Assembly: GCF_000503215.1 (NCBI RefSeq)
Contig: NZ_AYTD01000001.1
Span: 124,001-188,000 of the forward strand
Direction of reading: 5' to 3'
DNA from: Pseudomonas canadensis
GTDB taxonomy: Bacteria; Pseudomonadota; Gammaproteobacteria; Pseudomonadales; Pseudomonadaceae
DNA: 64,000 bases
The notes beneath the pieces are model-generated. The model saw only the letters and a program-made list of their open reading frames with translations, was not told the DNA's origin and did not search any database. Shown in pieces: positions 37,941 to 49,134 of the stretch. Numbering within the stretch: position 1 is the first letter of the stretch; every line of letters begins with the position of its first letter. The position numbers and the translations under genes were made by a program.

Positions 37941-38773
37941 GCGAACTGTTTTTAGGCCATCCGTTTATTGCCCCTGTGATCGAACTGGCTCGTCAGGCCG
38001 GTGAAGTGATTTTGCCGTACTGGCGCGCCGACGTGGCCGTGACCTCCAAAGCCGACGATTCGCCCGTGACGGCAGCGGATCTGGCCGCTCATCACCTGAT
38101 CCTGGCGGGTCTGACCGCGCTGGACCCAAGCATTCCGGTGCTGTCCGAGGAAGACGCCGACATCGACCAGAGCGTGCGCGCTGGCTGGCAGCGCTGGTGG
38201 TTGGTGGACCCATTGGACGGCACCAAGGAATTTATCGCCGGCAGCGAAGAATTCACCGTGAACATCGCCCTGATCGAACAGGGCCGCGTGGTGTTCGGCG
38301 TAGTGTCGATGCCCACCAGCGGTCGTTGCTATTTCGGTGGCGCCGGCCTGGGCGCCTGGCGTTCGGATGTGAATGAGGCACCCAAGCAGATCCAGGTGCG
38401 CCAGGCACCGGCAGCGGGCGAGTCGTTTACGGTAGTGGCCAGCCGTCGGCATTCCAGCCCCGAGCAGGAGCGTCTGTTGGACGGTTTGAGCGAAGGCCTG
38501 GGCGCATTGAAGCTGGCGAATATCGGCAGCTCGTTGAAGTTCTGCCTCCTGGCCGAAGGCAGTGCGGATTGCTACCCGCGACTGGCGCCGACGTCACAGT
38601 GGGATACCGCCGCCGCCCAGGGCGTGCTGGAAGGGGCGGGGGGCGAGGTGTTGGAGTTGAGCGGTGAACCGTTCAGCTATCCGGCGCGGGCGTCGTTATT
38701 GAACCCGTTCTTCCTGGCGTTGCCGGCCAAGGCTGCATGGCGTGAGCGGTTGCTGACCCTGGCCCAGTCCTGA
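37937..38773 (+). CDS. cysQ: 3'(2'),5'-bisphosphate nucleotidase CysQ
   Basis: Li+-sensitive inositol monophosphatase-fold enzyme that removes the 3' phosphate from PAP, a by-product of sulfate assimilation. The metal motifs DPLDGTKEFIAG (about residue 91) and, further on, the APTSQWDTAAAQGVLEGAGG segment (read as APTSQWDTAAAQ) are clear. The N-terminal VTAADLAAH metal site is present. Length 278 aa. Coupled to nudE by a 4-base overlap. Confidence 0.92.
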   Translation: MSELFLGHPFIAPVIELARQAGEVILPYWRADVAVTSKADDSPVTAADLAAHHLILAGLTALDPSIPVLSEEDADIDQSVRAGWQRWWLVDPLDGTKEFIAGSEEFTVNIALIEQGRVVFGVVSMPTSGRCYFGGAGLGAWRSDVNEAPKQIQVRQAPAAGESFTVVASRRHSSPEQERLLDGLSEGLGALKLANIGSSLKFCLLAEGSADCYPRLAPTSQWDTAAAQGVLEGAGGEVLELSGEPFSYPARASLLNPFFLALPAKAAWRERLLTLAQS

Positions 38774-38779
38774 CTTCTT

Positions 38780-38880
38780 CTGTAGGAGCGAGCTTGCTCG
38801 CGAAAAACCTGAGAGCGCCGCGATCAACCAGGATCGCTGCATTATCGTTGACGATTTTCGCGAGCAAGCTCGCTCCTAGA
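38780..38880. repeat. REPIN-type doublet, related to that at 50694
   Basis: CTGTAGGAGCGAGCTTGCTC and the inverted GAGCAAGCTCGCTCCTA flank a centre GAGCGCCGCGATCAACCAGG with a conserved ATCGTTGAC. The same centre recurs in inverse orientation at 50694-50796, so both are copies of one mobile repeat. Confidence 0.85.
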
Positions 38881-38897
38881 GGGCGGTCCCGCGGCTT

Positions 38898-39353
38898 TTA
38901 GCGGTGCAGGACGTATTGGCCGGTGAAAGCGACTGCGTGCTCCTCACTCCCCTCATTCACAATCCATGTTTCCAGCGTCAGCCGCGCGCGGCCATAGCGC
39001 TTATAAGTCGCCACAAACCGCTTCCACACCCTCTCCTCCGGCGTCGCGCAAATTGCGGTCGCATCCCGCGTGACCGGTAGCGGATAACTGATCTGCCCTT
39101 CCTGAATCACGATATGCCCGTCTTCAATCCCGTCTTCACGCAATTGCAAGTGCAGCCAGCCCCATCCCGCCAGCACTGCGCCGCAGTACAGGCTGCCGCC
39201 GAACATGGTGCTCTTGTGGTTGATGTTGGCCTGCAAGGGCAGATGCAGTTCCAGCCGCCCCTGTTGCCAGTCGAGCACCTTGAGGCCCATTTCCCGGGTG
39301 AGGGGGATGTCGTGGTGCAGGATGGATTCCAGGTAACGGCTGTCGCGGCTCAT
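38898..39353 (-). CDS. YiiD-like hot-dog thioesterase
   Basis: Predicted thioesterase of about 151 aa. The motif INHKSTMFGGSLYCGAVLAG has the glycine-rich turn of the YiiD C-terminal-like thioesterases, and the LTLETWIVNEG strand follows. I chose the ATG at 39353 (AGAGG 5 bases upstream); an ATG at 39383 overlaps the dctD stop and is possible. It probably shares a transcript with dctBD, but a functional link is not evident. Confidence 0.72.
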   Translation of the reverse strand: MSRDSRYLESILHHDIPLTREMGLKVLDWQQGRLELHLPLQANINHKSTMFGGSLYCGAVLAGWGWLHLQLREDGIEDGHIVIQEGQISYPLPVTRDATAICATPEERVWKRFVATYKRYGRARLTLETWIVNEGSEEHAVAFTGQYVLHR

Positions 39354-39379
39354 GGGGGCCTCTTGGCGGGTGGGTGCTG

Positions 39380-40756
39380 TCATTCATCGTCGCTGCTTTG
39401 GTTGGCGAAGTTCAGGCCATGCTTGCGCAGCTTGTCGTGCAGGGTCTTGCGCGGAACACCCAGGGCTTCGGCGAGGCTGCGCATGGAGCTGTGGGGACGG
39501 GTCAGTTCGGCGGCGATCAGGCTTTTTTCGAACTGCTCGACCTGTTCACTCAGACCGCCGGGCGTAGAGGTCAGGACACCGGCCGATGGATTGTCCGGCG
39601 TGTTATCCAGCGCCAGCTCCAGGCCCAGCGCGAAACGTTCTGCAGCATTCTGTAGCTCACGCACATTGCCCGGCCAGCTATGGCGCAACAGCAGTGCGCG
39701 CTGGCCCGGTTGCAGTTCGTGCAGCGGCAAACCGTGACGGCTGCTGGCTTCATCGGCGAAGTGCTGGAACAGCATCAACGCATCTTCCCCACGCTCGCGC
39801 AGCGGCGGAATACGCAGCGGCGCGACGTTGAGGCGGTAATACAGGTCGGCACGGAAACGGCCCTGATCGGCGGACTGGCGCAGGTCTTCCTTGGTGGCGG
39901 CGATGATGCGGATATCCAGCGGGATCAGCTGATTGCCGCCCAGGCGTTCCACCACCCGCTCCTGCAACAGGCGCAACAGCTTGACCTGCACATCCAGGCT
40001 CATGCTTTCGATTTCATCCAGGAACAAGGTGCCGCCGTTGGCGAATTCGAACTTGCCGATACGGCGTTTCTGCGCGCCGGTGAAGGCGCCTGGCTCGTGG
40101 CCGAACAGTTCGCTCTCCACTACCGACTCGGCCAATGCCCCGGCGTTGATCGCTACAAACGGGCCACTGCGACGGCTCGACAAATCATGCAGCGCGCGCG
40201 CCACCACCTCTTTGCCGGCACCGGTTTCGCCGAGGATCAGCACATCGGCCTTGGTCGCGGCCAGTGCGCCGATCTGCTCGCGCAGGCGCAGCATTTGCGG
40301 CGAGTGGCCGACCAGGCGCGTGCTCAGTTGCTGACGGTCGCTGAGGGCCAGGCGCAGGCTGCGGTTGTCCAGCACCAGGCGGCGCAGGGCCAGGGCGCGG
40401 CGCACACTGTCGAGCAGGGCGTCACTGGCGAACGGTTTTTCCAGGAAGTCATAGGCCCCGGCGCGCATGGCCTGCACCGCCAGTGGTACGTCGCCGTGGC
40501 CGGTGATCAGCAGCACAGGCAGCTCCGGGTCCTGGCCGTGCAGTTCGGCGAGGAGCTCCAGGCCGTCCATACCGGGCATGCGGATGTCGCTGACCACCAC
40601 GCCCGGCCAGTCCCGCGACAGGCGCGCAGTGAGGCCAGTGGCTTCACCCAGGGTCAGGACTTTCAGCCCGGCCAGGTCCAGGGTCTGGCACAGGGCCTGA
40701 CGCAGGTGTGGATCGTCGTCGATCAACACCACCTGAATCTGGTTATCGATACTCAT
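39380..40756 (-). CDS. dctD: Sigma-54 response regulator DctD
   Basis: NtrC-type activator of C4-dicarboxylate uptake genes. The receiver domain has D57 in VVVSDIRMPG. The AAA+ domain has Walker A GETGAGKE (176-183), the sigma-54 contact loop GAFTGA (223-228) and a Walker B FLDEIESM. A Fis-type helix-turn-helix closes the protein (about 420-450, MRSLAEALGVPRKTLHDKLR). It overlaps dctB by 4 bases. The dctP/Q/M transporter genes are not next to it here. The alternative is a related regulator such as MifR, but rmlBACD synteny favours DctD. Confidence 0.85.
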   Translation of the reverse strand: MSIDNQIQVVLIDDDPHLRQALCQTLDLAGLKVLTLGEATGLTARLSRDWPGVVVSDIRMPGMDGLELLAELHGQDPELPVLLITGHGDVPLAVQAMRAGAYDFLEKPFASDALLDSVRRALALRRLVLDNRSLRLALSDRQQLSTRLVGHSPQMLRLREQIGALAATKADVLILGETGAGKEVVARALHDLSSRRSGPFVAINAGALAESVVESELFGHEPGAFTGAQKRRIGKFEFANGGTLFLDEIESMSLDVQVKLLRLLQERVVERLGGNQLIPLDIRIIAATKEDLRQSADQGRFRADLYYRLNVAPLRIPPLRERGEDALMLFQHFADEASSRHGLPLHELQPGQRALLLRHSWPGNVRELQNAAERFALGLELALDNTPDNPSAGVLTSTPGGLSEQVEQFEKSLIAAELTRPHSSMRSLAEALGVPRKTLHDKLRKHGLNFANQSSDDE

Positions 40757-42561
40757 ACACTGCGGTCCTCGGACGGTTGCAGACTGACGCCCGGCGCACC
40801 GGCACGCAATTTCAAGGTTAACAGCGCGCCGCCTTCCTTGTGGTTGGCGAACAGCAGTTCGCCGCCAAAGGCACGCATCAGGGTGTCACAGATCGCCAGC
40901 CCCAACCCCAGGCCCTGAGTGCGGGTCTTGGTGGTGTAGAACGGCTCGCTGGCGCGGCCGAGGGCTTCCATGCAAAAACCCGGGCCGTTGTCGCGAATGT
41001 ACAGGTTGACGCCCTGTTCGGTGGTTTCGGCACTCAGCCAGAGTTTACGCGGCGGGCCTTTTTCAGTGAGGGCGTCGAGGGCGTTGGCCAGCAGGTTGCC
41101 CAGCACTTGGCGCAGGCGGGTTTCACCGGCCTGTACCCACAAGGTCGCTTCGGGCAAATCGCGAATCAGCTCCACCTCCATCGACCGCCGCCGCTTGGCG
41201 AGCAACGCCAGTGCATCGTCCAGCGCCGGTTGCAGGGCCACGCTCTCGGGCGCATGGCGGTCGCGGCGGGCAAAGGCGCGCAGGTGGGCGATGATCGAGG
41301 CCATGCGACCGGTCAGTTCGCTGATCAGCTTGAGGTTGCCCCGAGCATCTGCGGTGCGTTCATGGTCGAGCAGGATTTCAGCATTCTCTGCATAGCTGCG
41401 AATGGCTGCGAGGGGCTGATTGAGTTCGTGGCTGATGCTTGCGGACATGGTGCCCAGTGCCGACAACTTGCCTGCCTGCACCAGGTCATCCTGGGCGCGT
41501 ACCAACTCCTGCTGGGCGTGTTCACGTTCCAGCACTTCCTGCTTCAGGCGCCGGTTGAGGCCTTCCAGATCACTGGTCCGCTCGACCACACGCGCTTCCA
41601 GCTCGCGACGGGCCTTGGCTTCGAACGCAATGCGTTCCAGGTAATGGCGGCGACGTTGCATCATCAGGCCGAGCAGCAACATCAACACCAACAGCGTGGC
41701 GCCGCCGACTGCAACCACCGTGCGCACGGGGCGGTTGATCAGTGAGCGCGGCGCGAGGATCTCCACGTTCCAACCGGTCTCGGCGATGGCCGTGGATTGG
41801 CGCAGCCAGGCGGTGTTGCTCAGGCTCAGCGGCTGCGGGTCGCGAGTCGGGTAGGGCTGGATGGCGATGATGGCCTGGCGCTCTTCAGCGGTCAGTGGCC
41901 GGGTGGCGCGGAATCGCCATTGCGGGCGCGAGGTCAGGATCACCACGCCATTGTGGTCGGTGACCAGCAGTTGTTCCGGCGTGTTACCCCAAAGGCTTTC
42001 GGTGTGGTCCAGGTCGACCTTGACCACCAGTACGCCGATGATCGTATCGCCATCGCGCACGGCGGCGGCGAAGAAGTAACCGCGCTTGGCCGAGGTGGTG
42101 CCCAACCCGAAAAACCGCCCCAGGCGCCCGTCCATGGCTTCGCTGAAATAAGGCCGAAACGAGAAGTTGCGCCCGACGAAGCTGTCTTGCTTGTCCCAGT
42201 TGGACGCGGCCAGGGTCTTGCCGGTGGTGTCCATCAGGTACATCACCTCCACCCCGGCCTGGGCGGCGACGTCCTTGAGCAGCAGGTTGGCGTTGACCAG
42301 GTTGGTGCTCACCCCAGGCGCATCCAGCGCGGTGCGCAAGGCCGGCAAGTCGCCGAGGATCTGCGGCAGCACTTCATAACGGTGCAGGGTCCCGAGCAGG
42401 TTGGCCACGTACAGGTCGAGGGTCTGGCGGTTCTGGCCGGCCAGTTCGCTGCGGTAATAACGCTCGGCCAGGTGCTCCAGCGGCCACAGCAGCGGTGCCA
42501 GGCACAACGCCAACAAGGCGAGGCTGCGCCAGCGGGGTCTACGCGGGAGGGGTGGAGTCAT
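40753..42561 (-). CDS. dctB: C4-dicarboxylate sensor kinase DctB
   Basis: Membrane histidine kinase of 602 aa. The first transmembrane segment is at about 14-30 and the second at about 281-301. The periplasmic double Cache domain contains RNFSFRPYFSEAMDGRLGRF and LGTTSAKRGYF, as in succinate-binding DctB. A coiled coil (about 315-365) leads to H378 in ISHELNQPLAAIRSY. The ATPase domain has NLLANALDALT, NGPGF and GLGLGLAI. It lies 45 bp after rmlD, as in other pseudomonads. Confidence 0.87.
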   Translation of the reverse strand: MTPPLPRRPRWRSLALLALCLAPLLWPLEHLAERYYRSELAGQNRQTLDLYVANLLGTLHRYEVLPQILGDLPALRTALDAPGVSTNLVNANLLLKDVAAQAGVEVMYLMDTTGKTLAASNWDKQDSFVGRNFSFRPYFSEAMDGRLGRFFGLGTTSAKRGYFFAAAVRDGDTIIGVLVVKVDLDHTESLWGNTPEQLLVTDHNGVVILTSRPQWRFRATRPLTAEERQAIIAIQPYPTRDPQPLSLSNTAWLRQSTAIAETGWNVEILAPRSLINRPVRTVVAVGGATLLVLMLLLGLMMQRRRHYLERIAFEAKARRELEARVVERTSDLEGLNRRLKQEVLEREHAQQELVRAQDDLVQAGKLSALGTMSASISHELNQPLAAIRSYAENAEILLDHERTADARGNLKLISELTGRMASIIAHLRAFARRDRHAPESVALQPALDDALALLAKRRRSMEVELIRDLPEATLWVQAGETRLRQVLGNLLANALDALTEKGPPRKLWLSAETTEQGVNLYIRDNGPGFCMEALGRASEPFYTTKTRTQGLGLGLAICDTLMRAFGGELLFANHKEGGALLTLKLRAGAPGVSLQPSEDRSV

Positions 42562-42606
42562 GGGAGTCGTGCGCCTGTGGGTACAGGCGCATTATGCCTA
42601 GTGCTG

Positions 42607-43467
42607 CTATGCAAGACACTCGCGCAATGCATCTTGCCAGTGTGGCTGGCTGACGTGCCATTGCTGTAGCAGTCTGCTGCAGTCCAGGCGCGAGTTCAGC
42701 GGACGCTGGGCGGGTGTCGGATAAGCGCTGGAAGGGATGGGCTCCAGTTCGGCGCAGGCTTTGCCCTGTTCGCGCAGGTGCTCGCCAATGGCCTGGGCAA
42801 AACCGAACCATGAGGTCTCCCCTCCGGCGGTCAGGTGATAAATGCCCCATTCTCCCTGTTCGCCTGCTTGCCAGCGCTCGATCAACGTACGCGTGCTGTT
42901 GGCAATGCTGCCGGCCCAGGTTGGCGCGCCGATCTGGTCGGCGACGATGCGCATCTGCGGTTTCTCTTGCAGCAGGCGCTGCATGGTCAGCAGGAAGTTC
43001 TTGCCGTGGTTGGAGTAGACCCAACTGGTGCGCAGAATGAGATGTTTGCCACCGACGGCCGTAATCGCCTGCTCGCCCGCCAATTTGCTTTGGCCGTAGA
43101 CGCCCAGCGGGTTGGGCGTGTCGGTTTCGGTATAAGGCGCAGGTTTGCTGCCGTCGAACACGTAGTCGGTGGAATAGTGGATCAGCGGGATGCCCAGCGC
43201 CTTGGCTTCCTCAGCGAGAATGCGCGGGGCGATGGCGTTGATGGCAAACGCAGCGTCCGGTTCGCTTTCGGCCAGATCGACGGCAGTGTGGGCTGCTGCG
43301 TTGATGATCAAGCCTGGGCGATGGGCTCGCACTTGCTGGCGGATCTGGTCTGCGTCAGCCAGGTCAAGCTGGTCGCGTCCCAGGACGATAAGCTCGCCCA
43401 GGCCTTGGAGACGCAGTTGCAGTTCGCGGGAGACTTGGCCATGTTGGCCGGTGATCAAGATCTTCAT
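42607..43467 (-). CDS. rmlD: dTDP-4-dehydrorhamnose reductase
   Basis: Last step of dTDP-L-rhamnose synthesis. The Rossmann NADPH site is [20 protein letters not shown]. The active-site YSTDYVFDG and YxxxK (VYGQSKLAGE) are present. Length 286 aa. It overlaps rmlC by 4 bases and is the last gene of rmlBACD. Confidence 0.94.
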   Translation of the reverse strand: MKILITGQHGQVSRELQLRLQGLGELIVLGRDQLDLADADQIRQQVRAHRPGLIINAAAHTAVDLAESEPDAAFAINAIAPRILAEEAKALGIPLIHYSTDYVFDGSKPAPYTETDTPNPLGVYGQSKLAGEQAITAVGGKHLILRTSWVYSNHGKNFLLTMQRLLQEKPQMRIVADQIGAPTWAGSIANSTRTLIERWQAGEQGEWGIYHLTAGGETSWFGFAQAIGEHLREQGKACAELEPIPSSAYPTPAQRPLNSRLDCSRLLQQWHVSQPHWQDALRECLA

Positions 43468-44009
43468 GGGAACAGGTCGGCTTCCAGCAAGGGTTTACCC
43501 GCCTGGTCCTTGGCGGACAACTGTGGCGCCTCGCCCAGCTCCCAGTCGATGGCCAGTGTCGGGTCATTCCACAGGATGCAGCGTTCGGCACTGGGCTGGT
43601 AGTAGTCCGTGGTTTTGTACAGGAATTCGGCGTGTTCACTCAGTACCACGAATCCATGGGCGAAACCTTCCGGCACCCAGAGTTGGCGGTGGTTCTGGGC
43701 CGATAAGCGTACACCTACCCACTGGCCGAAATTCGGCGAGCTTCGGCGGATATCGACGGCTACGTCCAACACTTCACCGGCGGTGACACGCACCAGTTTG
43801 CCCTGGGTGTGTTCGAGTTGGTAATGCAGGCCGCGCAGCACGCCTTTTTGCGAGCGCGAGTGATTGTCCTGCACAAAGTGACGCTTGAGACCCGTCGCCT
43901 CTTCGAAAGCCCGGGCGTTGAAGCTTTCGTAGAAGAAGCCACGCTCATCACCGAACACTTTGGGTTCAATGATCAGCACGCCGGGCAGTGATGTTTCAAT
44001 GACGTTCAC
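43464..44009 (-). CDS. rmlC: dTDP-4-dehydrorhamnose 3,5-epimerase
   Basis: Epimerase of the dTDP-rhamnose pathway, cupin fold. The family segment [20 protein letters not shown] holds the catalytic histidine, and [15 protein letters not shown] follows. Length 181 aa. It overlaps rmlA and rmlD by 4 bases on each side. Confidence 0.94.
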   Translation of the reverse strand: MNVIETSLPGVLIIEPKVFGDERGFFYESFNARAFEEATGLKRHFVQDNHSRSQKGVLRGLHYQLEHTQGKLVRVTAGEVLDVAVDIRRSSPNFGQWVGVRLSAQNHRQLWVPEGFAHGFVVLSEHAEFLYKTTDYYQPSAERCILWNDPTLAIDWELGEAPQLSAKDQAGKPLLEADLFP

Positions 44010-44881
44010 TGGTTTTCTCCGGCCAGCGAGTACAGGTATTGACCATAACCGGTCTTGCCGAAGTACTTGGCACGTTCCAGCAGGTGGTCGCGGTCGATCC
44101 AGCCGTTTTCATAGGCGATTTCTTCGAGGCAGGCGACTTTCAGGCCTTGGCGGTGCTCGATGGTCTGCACGTACTGCGAGGCTTCCAGCAAGCTGTCATG
44201 GGTGCCTGTGTCGAGCCAGGCAAACCCACGGCCAAAACGCTCTACATGCAGGTCACCGCGCTTGAGGTAGGCGTTGTTGACGTCGGTAATCTCAAGTTCC
44301 CCACGAGGCGAAGGCTTGACCGCCTTGGCGATCTTGATCACGTCGTTGTCGTAGAAATACAGGCCGGTCACCGCGTAGCTGGATTTTGGCTTCGCCGGTT
44401 TTTCTTCGATGGAGAGGGCACGGCCCGCGCTGTCGAAATCGATCACGCCAAAGCGCTCAGGGTCCTTGACCCAGTAACCGAAAACGGTAGCGCCAGAAGG
44501 CCGTTTGGCCGCCCCAAGCAGTTGTTCACCGAAATGCTGACCATGGAAGATATTGTCGCCCAGGATCAGGCACACAGGGTCATTGCCAATGAATTCCTCG
44601 CCGATGATGAACGCCTGGGCCAGGCCATCCGGGGTGGGCTGCTCGGCGTAGCTGAAACGCACGCCAAACTGGCTGCCATCGCCCAGCAGGTTGCGGTATT
44701 GCGGCAGGTCCACGGGTGTGGAAATCACCAGGATTTCCTTGATACCCGCTAGCATCAACACCGAGATCGGGTAGTAGATCATCGGCTTGTCATACACCGG
44801 CAACAGTTGTTTGGACACACCCAGGGTAATGGGGTGCAAACGGGTGCCGGAACCGCCGGCCAATACGATTCCCTTCATCAT
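44006..44881 (-). CDS. rmlA: Glucose-1-phosphate thymidylyltransferase
   Basis: Joins glucose-1-phosphate and dTTP, the entry step of the rhamnose pathway. The nucleotide loop [20 protein letters not shown] and the magnesium region LGDNIF are intact. Length 291 aa, normal for RmlA of Pseudomonas. It overlaps rmlB by 4 bases. Confidence 0.95.
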   Translation of the reverse strand: MMKGIVLAGGSGTRLHPITLGVSKQLLPVYDKPMIYYPISVLMLAGIKEILVISTPVDLPQYRNLLGDGSQFGVRFSYAEQPTPDGLAQAFIIGEEFIGNDPVCLILGDNIFHGQHFGEQLLGAAKRPSGATVFGYWVKDPERFGVIDFDSAGRALSIEEKPAKPKSSYAVTGLYFYDNDVIKIAKAVKPSPRGELEITDVNNAYLKRGDLHVERFGRGFAWLDTGTHDSLLEASQYVQTIEHRQGLKVACLEEIAYENGWIDRDHLLERAKYFGKTGYGQYLYSLAGENQ

Positions 44882-45960
44882 GCGATCAAATCCTTAAAGT
44901 CGGTGTTGCCTAAACGTTCGCCCTGATAGCTGCCATCCTGGACCCTACGGCACCATTCCAGGTTATCGAGGTACCACTGCACGGTTTTGCGCAAACCGGT
45001 TTCGAAGGTTTCTTCAGGAACCCAGCCTAGCTCACGTTCAATCTTGCTGGCGTCGATCGCATAACGCTGATCGTGGCCGGGTCGGTCTTTGACGAACGTG
45101 ATCAGGTCGGCGAATTTTTCGACGCCGCTGGGGCGTTGGGGTGCCAACTCTTCCAGCAATTGGCAGATGCCACGCACGACATCGATGTTTTTTTGCTCAT
45201 TGTGGCCGCCGATATTATAGGTTTCGCCGACGACACCCTCGGTTACCACTTTCAGCAGCGCGCGGGCATGGTCCTCGACGAACAGCCAGTCACGTACTTG
45301 TAAGCCATCACCGTAGACCGGCAATGGCTTGCCCGCGAGTGCGTTGAGGATCACCAGGGGGATCAGCTTCTCGGGAAAATGGAACGGCCCATAATTGTTC
45401 GAACAGTTCGTAAGCAGCACCGGCAAGCCATAGGTGCGTTGCCATGCGCGTACCAGGTGGTCGGATGCGGCCTTGCTCGCAGAGTACGGCGAGCTGGGCG
45501 CATAGGGCGTGGTTTCGGTGAACAGGTCATCCACACCGTGCAGGTCACCGTACACTTCGTCAGTGGAAATGTGATGAAAACGGAAGCTGCCTTTGGCGGG
45601 CTCGGCCAATTTCTGCCAGTAGGCGCGAGCGGCTTCCAGCAGGCTGTAGGTGCCGACGATATTGGTTTGAATGAAGTCCGAGGGGCCATCAATCGAGCGG
45701 TCCACATGGGACTCTGCCGCCAGGTGCATGATCGCCTGGGGCTCGAAGCGCTCCAGTACAGCGCTGACAGTGGCCTGATCGATGATATCGGCCTGGACAA
45801 ACTCATAACGGCTGTTGGACGCGATGCTGGTCAGCGACTCCAGATTGCCCGCATAGGTGAGTTTGTCCAGGTTGAGGACTTCGTGCTCAGTGTGTTGAAT
45901 CAGGTGTCGGATCAGGGCAGAGCCAATAAAACCGGCACCACCGGTGATGAGAATGCGCAT
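44878..45960 (-). CDS. rmlB: dTDP-glucose 4,6-dehydratase
   Basis: Extended SDR that makes dTDP-4-keto-6-deoxyglucose. The NAD site is [14 protein letters not shown], the active-site triad appears in STDEVYG and [11 protein letters not shown]. Length 360 aa from the ATG at 45960 (MRILITGG), which I chose over the long in-frame extension without homology. First gene of rmlBACD; rhamnose feeds LPS core, rhamnolipid or exopolysaccharide. Confidence 0.95.
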   Translation of the reverse strand: MRILITGGAGFIGSALIRHLIQHTEHEVLNLDKLTYAGNLESLTSIASNSRYEFVQADIIDQATVSAVLERFEPQAIMHLAAESHVDRSIDGPSDFIQTNIVGTYSLLEAARAYWQKLAEPAKGSFRFHHISTDEVYGDLHGVDDLFTETTPYAPSSPYSASKAASDHLVRAWQRTYGLPVLLTNCSNNYGPFHFPEKLIPLVILNALAGKPLPVYGDGLQVRDWLFVEDHARALLKVVTEGVVGETYNIGGHNEQKNIDVVRGICQLLEELAPQRPSGVEKFADLITFVKDRPGHDQRYAIDASKIERELGWVPEETFETGLRKTVQWYLDNLEWCRRVQDGSYQGERLGNTDFKDLIA

Positions 45961-46111
45961 GTCGGAGGGCCTTTTCCTTATACGGACATTAAGCGAATGG
46001 AGCATAGCTTGAGTTGTGTGGCGAGGTGGTGCAAGCGCGGTATGCGTAGGGGTTGCGTTATCCACCAGAACAATGGCGATATAGACGCCTAAAAAAATCG
46101 AGGTCGTCACA

Positions 46112-49012
46112 ATGCCGCTCGCCACTCTGGTCCATCGCGCCAGCCTACCCTGCCCGCAAGTGGGCTCCGATCAGGCGGCTCACCTGCTCAAGCAACATTA
46201 CGACCTCACTGGCACCTTGCAATCATTGGGCAGCCAGCAAGACCTCAACTACAAAGTCGACAGCCCCCGCGGCCGGTTTGTTCTGAAAATCTGCCGGGGC
46301 GACTACGACGCTGTTGAGTTGCACGCCCAGCACGCGGCGCTCAACAGCCTGCAGGCTGTGCGCGTACCCAAGGTCATCAAGTCTTTGACGGGGGAAGAGT
46401 TGTTGACCCTGACCCTCGACGGCCAAGCCCTGCACGTGCGGGTACTGGATTACATCGATGGCCAGCCGTTGACCCATCAGCCTCACTTGGGGCGTGGGGT
46501 GATCGCAGGGTTTGGTGACCTGTGTGGGCGGATGAGCCAGGCGCTGGCGCGGTTTGAGCATCCGGGCCTTGCGCGCACGCTGCAGTGGGACCCGCGCCAT
46601 GCCCAGGCATTGATCAAGCATCTACTGGCGACGCTGGTAAACCTCCCGCATCGCGCGGCACTGGAGCAAGTGGCTGAGCAGGTCGAGGAGCGTATCCGCC
46701 CCCTGGCCGATCACCTGCCGTGGCAGGCGGTGCATATGGACATCACCGACGACAACGTGGTGTGGCAGCGCGATGCGCAACGGCACTGGCAGGTTCAGGG
46801 CGTGATCGACTTCGGCGACCTGGTGCATACCTGGCGCATTGCCGACCTGTCGGTGACCTGCGCCGCGCTGCTGCACCATGCCGAGGGCGATCCCTTTGCG
46901 ATCTTGCCGGCGATTCAAGCGTGTCACGCGGTGACGCCGTTGCAGCACGAAGAATTGCGGGCGCTGTGGCCGTTGATCGTCGCCCGTGCGGCGGTGCTGG
47001 TGTTGAGCAGCGAGCAGCAGCAACGCCTGGATCCGGATAACAGTTACCTGCTGAAAAACGCTGAACATGAGTGGGAAATCTTCCATGTAGCGACGTCAGT
47101 GCCGTTTGAATTAATGGAGGCGGCCATTCTGGGGTGCGTCGGGCAGGCGCCCGCACCCATCGCCAGCCAGGGCTTTGCGCCGTTGCTGCCAGGGTTGGTT
47201 GGGCGTGAGTTTGCGTTGATCGACCTGGGCGTGCTCAGCCCACATTTCGAGGCCGGTAACTGGGAACAACCCGGCGTTGATCAACGCTTGTTGCAGGAGG
47301 CGGCGGCGGTGCATGGCCTGGCGGCGAGTCGTTATGGGCAATACCGTTTGTCGCGTACCCAGCCCGACAGCGCGAATGAGCCAGAGACGTTCCCGTTGCA
47401 TGTCGAACTGCACGTGCCGTCGGGTACATCGGTTGAAGCGCCGTTTGCGGGTGTTGTGCGACGGGGCGCCAACGGTGAGCTTCAGGTGCACAGCAGCGAG
47501 GCAAGCGTTTGGCTATGGGGCCTTAAAGTACAGTTGCAGCCAGGTGCCGCAGTGCTCAAGGGCCAGGTGATCGGTGAGGTCGAAGGCCCGCTCACCGTGC
47601 AGCTATGCCGTGCTGACATACCCGCACCGTTGTTTTGCACGCCGTCACGGGCACAGGCATGGCAGTCGCTGTGTCCGTCGCCGGCCGCGCTGTTGGGCCT
47701 GGCCTGCGACGCCGAACCCGAGTTGGACCCCGAGGCCCTGCTGGCCCGCCGCGACGCCAGTTTCGCCCGTTCGCAAAAGCACTATTACGTTGACCCGCCG
47801 CGTATCGAGCGTGGCTGGCGCAACCACTTGATAGACATGCAGGGCCGTTCCTACCTGGACATGCTCAATAACGTCGCTGTGCTGGGCCATGGCCATCCGC
47901 GCATGGCGGCGGTGGCCGCGCGGCAGTGGTCGCTGCTCAATACCAACTCGCGCTTCCACTACGCGGCGATTGCCGAATTTTCCGAACGTTTGCTGTCGCT
48001 GGCGCCAGAAGGCATGGACCGGGTATTCCTGGTCAACAGCGGCACCGAGGCCAATGACTTGGCGATCCGCCTGGCCTGGGCCTTCAGCGGCGGGCGCGAC
48101 ATGCTCAGCGTGCTGGAGGCCTATCACGGCTGGTCGGTGGCGGCGGATGCGGTGTCCACGTCGATTGCCGACAACCCTCAGGCATTAAGCAGTCGCCCGG
48201 ACTGGGTACACCCGGTGACCGCGCCCAATACCTATCGCGGCGAGTTCCGTGGGCAGGACAGTGCGCCGGACTACGTACGAAGCGTGGAACACAACCTGGC
48301 GAAAATCGCCGCGAGCCAACGCCAACTGGCGGGTTTCATCTGCGAGCCGGTGTATGGGAATGCCGGGGGGATCTCGTTGCCGCCGGGCTATTTGCAGCAG
48401 GTGTATGGACTCGTTCGTGCCCAGGGCGGCGTGTGTATCGCCGATGAAGTGCAGGTGGGTTACGGCCGCATGGGGCATTTCTTCTGGGGCTTTGAAGAGC
48501 AGGGCGTGGTACCCGACATCATCACCATGGCCAAGGGCATGGGCAATGGCCAGCCGCTGGGCGCGGTGATTACCCGCCGGGAAATCGCCGAAGCGCTGGA
48601 GGCCGAGGGTTACTTTTTCTCGTCGTCGGGAGGCAGTCCGGTCAGTTGCCGCATTGGCATGGCCGTGCTGGACGTGATGGAGGAGGAAAAACTGTGGGAA
48701 AACGCCCAGGTGGTTGGCGGGCATTTCAAGGCAAGATTGGAGGAACTGATTGACCGTCATCCGTTAGTGGGGGCTGTTCATGGCTCGGGTTTTTATCTCG
48801 GGCTGGAGTTGGTGCGCGACCGCCAGACTCTGGAGCCTGCCACCGAAGAAACTACCTTGCTGTGTGATCGCCTGCGCGAGCTGGGTATTTTCATGCAGCC
48901 CACCGGTGACTATCTGAACATCCTCAAGATCAAGCCGCCGATGGTCACGTCCCAGCGTAGCGTGGATTTTTTCGTCGACATGCTGTCGAAGGTGCTCGAT
49001 GAGCATTTGTAA
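46112..49012 (+). CDS. Three-domain fusion: APH-type kinase, M23/biotinyl-like domain, class III aminotransferase
   Basis: A 966-aa fusion. The N-terminal part (about 1-330) is an aminoglycoside-phosphotransferase-like kinase with [11 protein letters not shown] and [11 protein letters not shown] as its catalytic and metal loops. The middle (about 425-530) is an all-beta M23/lipoyl-like domain ([20 protein letters not shown]). The last 420 residues form a class III PLP aminotransferase with [15 protein letters not shown], the [11 protein letters not shown] box and the PLP lysine in TMAKGMGNG. Such fusions are annotated as AGXT2-like phospho-lyases or aminotransferases acting on amino alcohols. 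The substrate is unknown. Agmatine deiminase follows 122 bp downstream. Confidence 0.8.
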   Translation: MPLATLVHRASLPCPQVGSDQAAHLLKQHYDLTGTLQSLGSQQDLNYKVDSPRGRFVLKICRGDYDAVELHAQHAALNSLQAVRVPKVIKSLTGEELLTLTLDGQALHVRVLDYIDGQPLTHQPHLGRGVIAGFGDLCGRMSQALARFEHPGLARTLQWDPRHAQALIKHLLATLVNLPHRAALEQVAEQVEERIRPLADHLPWQAVHMDITDDNVVWQRDAQRHWQVQGVIDFGDLVHTWRIADLSVTCAALLHHAEGDPFAILPAIQACHAVTPLQHEELRALWPLIVARAAVLVLSSEQQQRLDPDNSYLLKNAEHEWEIFHVATSVPFELMEAAILGCVGQAPAPIASQGFAPLLPGLVGREFALIDLGVLSPHFEAGNWEQPGVDQRLLQEAAAVHGLAASRYGQYRLSRTQPDSANEPETFPLHVELHVPSGTSVEAPFAGVVRRGANGELQVHSSEASVWLWGLKVQLQPGAAVLKGQVIGEVEGPLTVQLCRADIPAPLFCTPSRAQAWQSLCPSPAALLGLACDAEPELDPEALLARRDASFARSQKHYYVDPPRIERGWRNHLIDMQGRSYLDMLNNVAVLGHGHPRMAAVAARQWSLLNTNSRFHYAAIAEFSERLLSLAPEGMDRVFLVNSGTEANDLAIRLAWAFSGGRDMLSVLEAYHGWSVAADAVSTSIADNPQALSSRPDWVHPVTAPNTYRGEFRGQDSAPDYVRSVEHNLAKIAASQRQLAGFICEPVYGNAGGISLPPGYLQQVYGLVRAQGGVCIADEVQVGYGRMGHFFWGFEEQGVVPDIITMAKGMGNGQPLGAVITRREIAEALEAEGYFFSSSGGSPVSCRIGMAVLDVMEEEKLWENAQVVGGHFKARLEELIDRHPLVGAVHGSGFYLGLELVRDRQTLEPATEETTLLCDRLRELGIFMQPTGDYLNILKIKPPMVTSQRSVDFFVDMLSKVLDEHL

Positions 49013-49134
49013 TTTGCCGATTGTTATCGGTTAATTGTTGTAATATTTTCCCGTTATTATCTTGTGTCGCTATTAAAGCCGATTTTTATCCATTATAAAG
49101 TCGGCCTTCACCCCCATTCGGAGTCCTGATCGCC

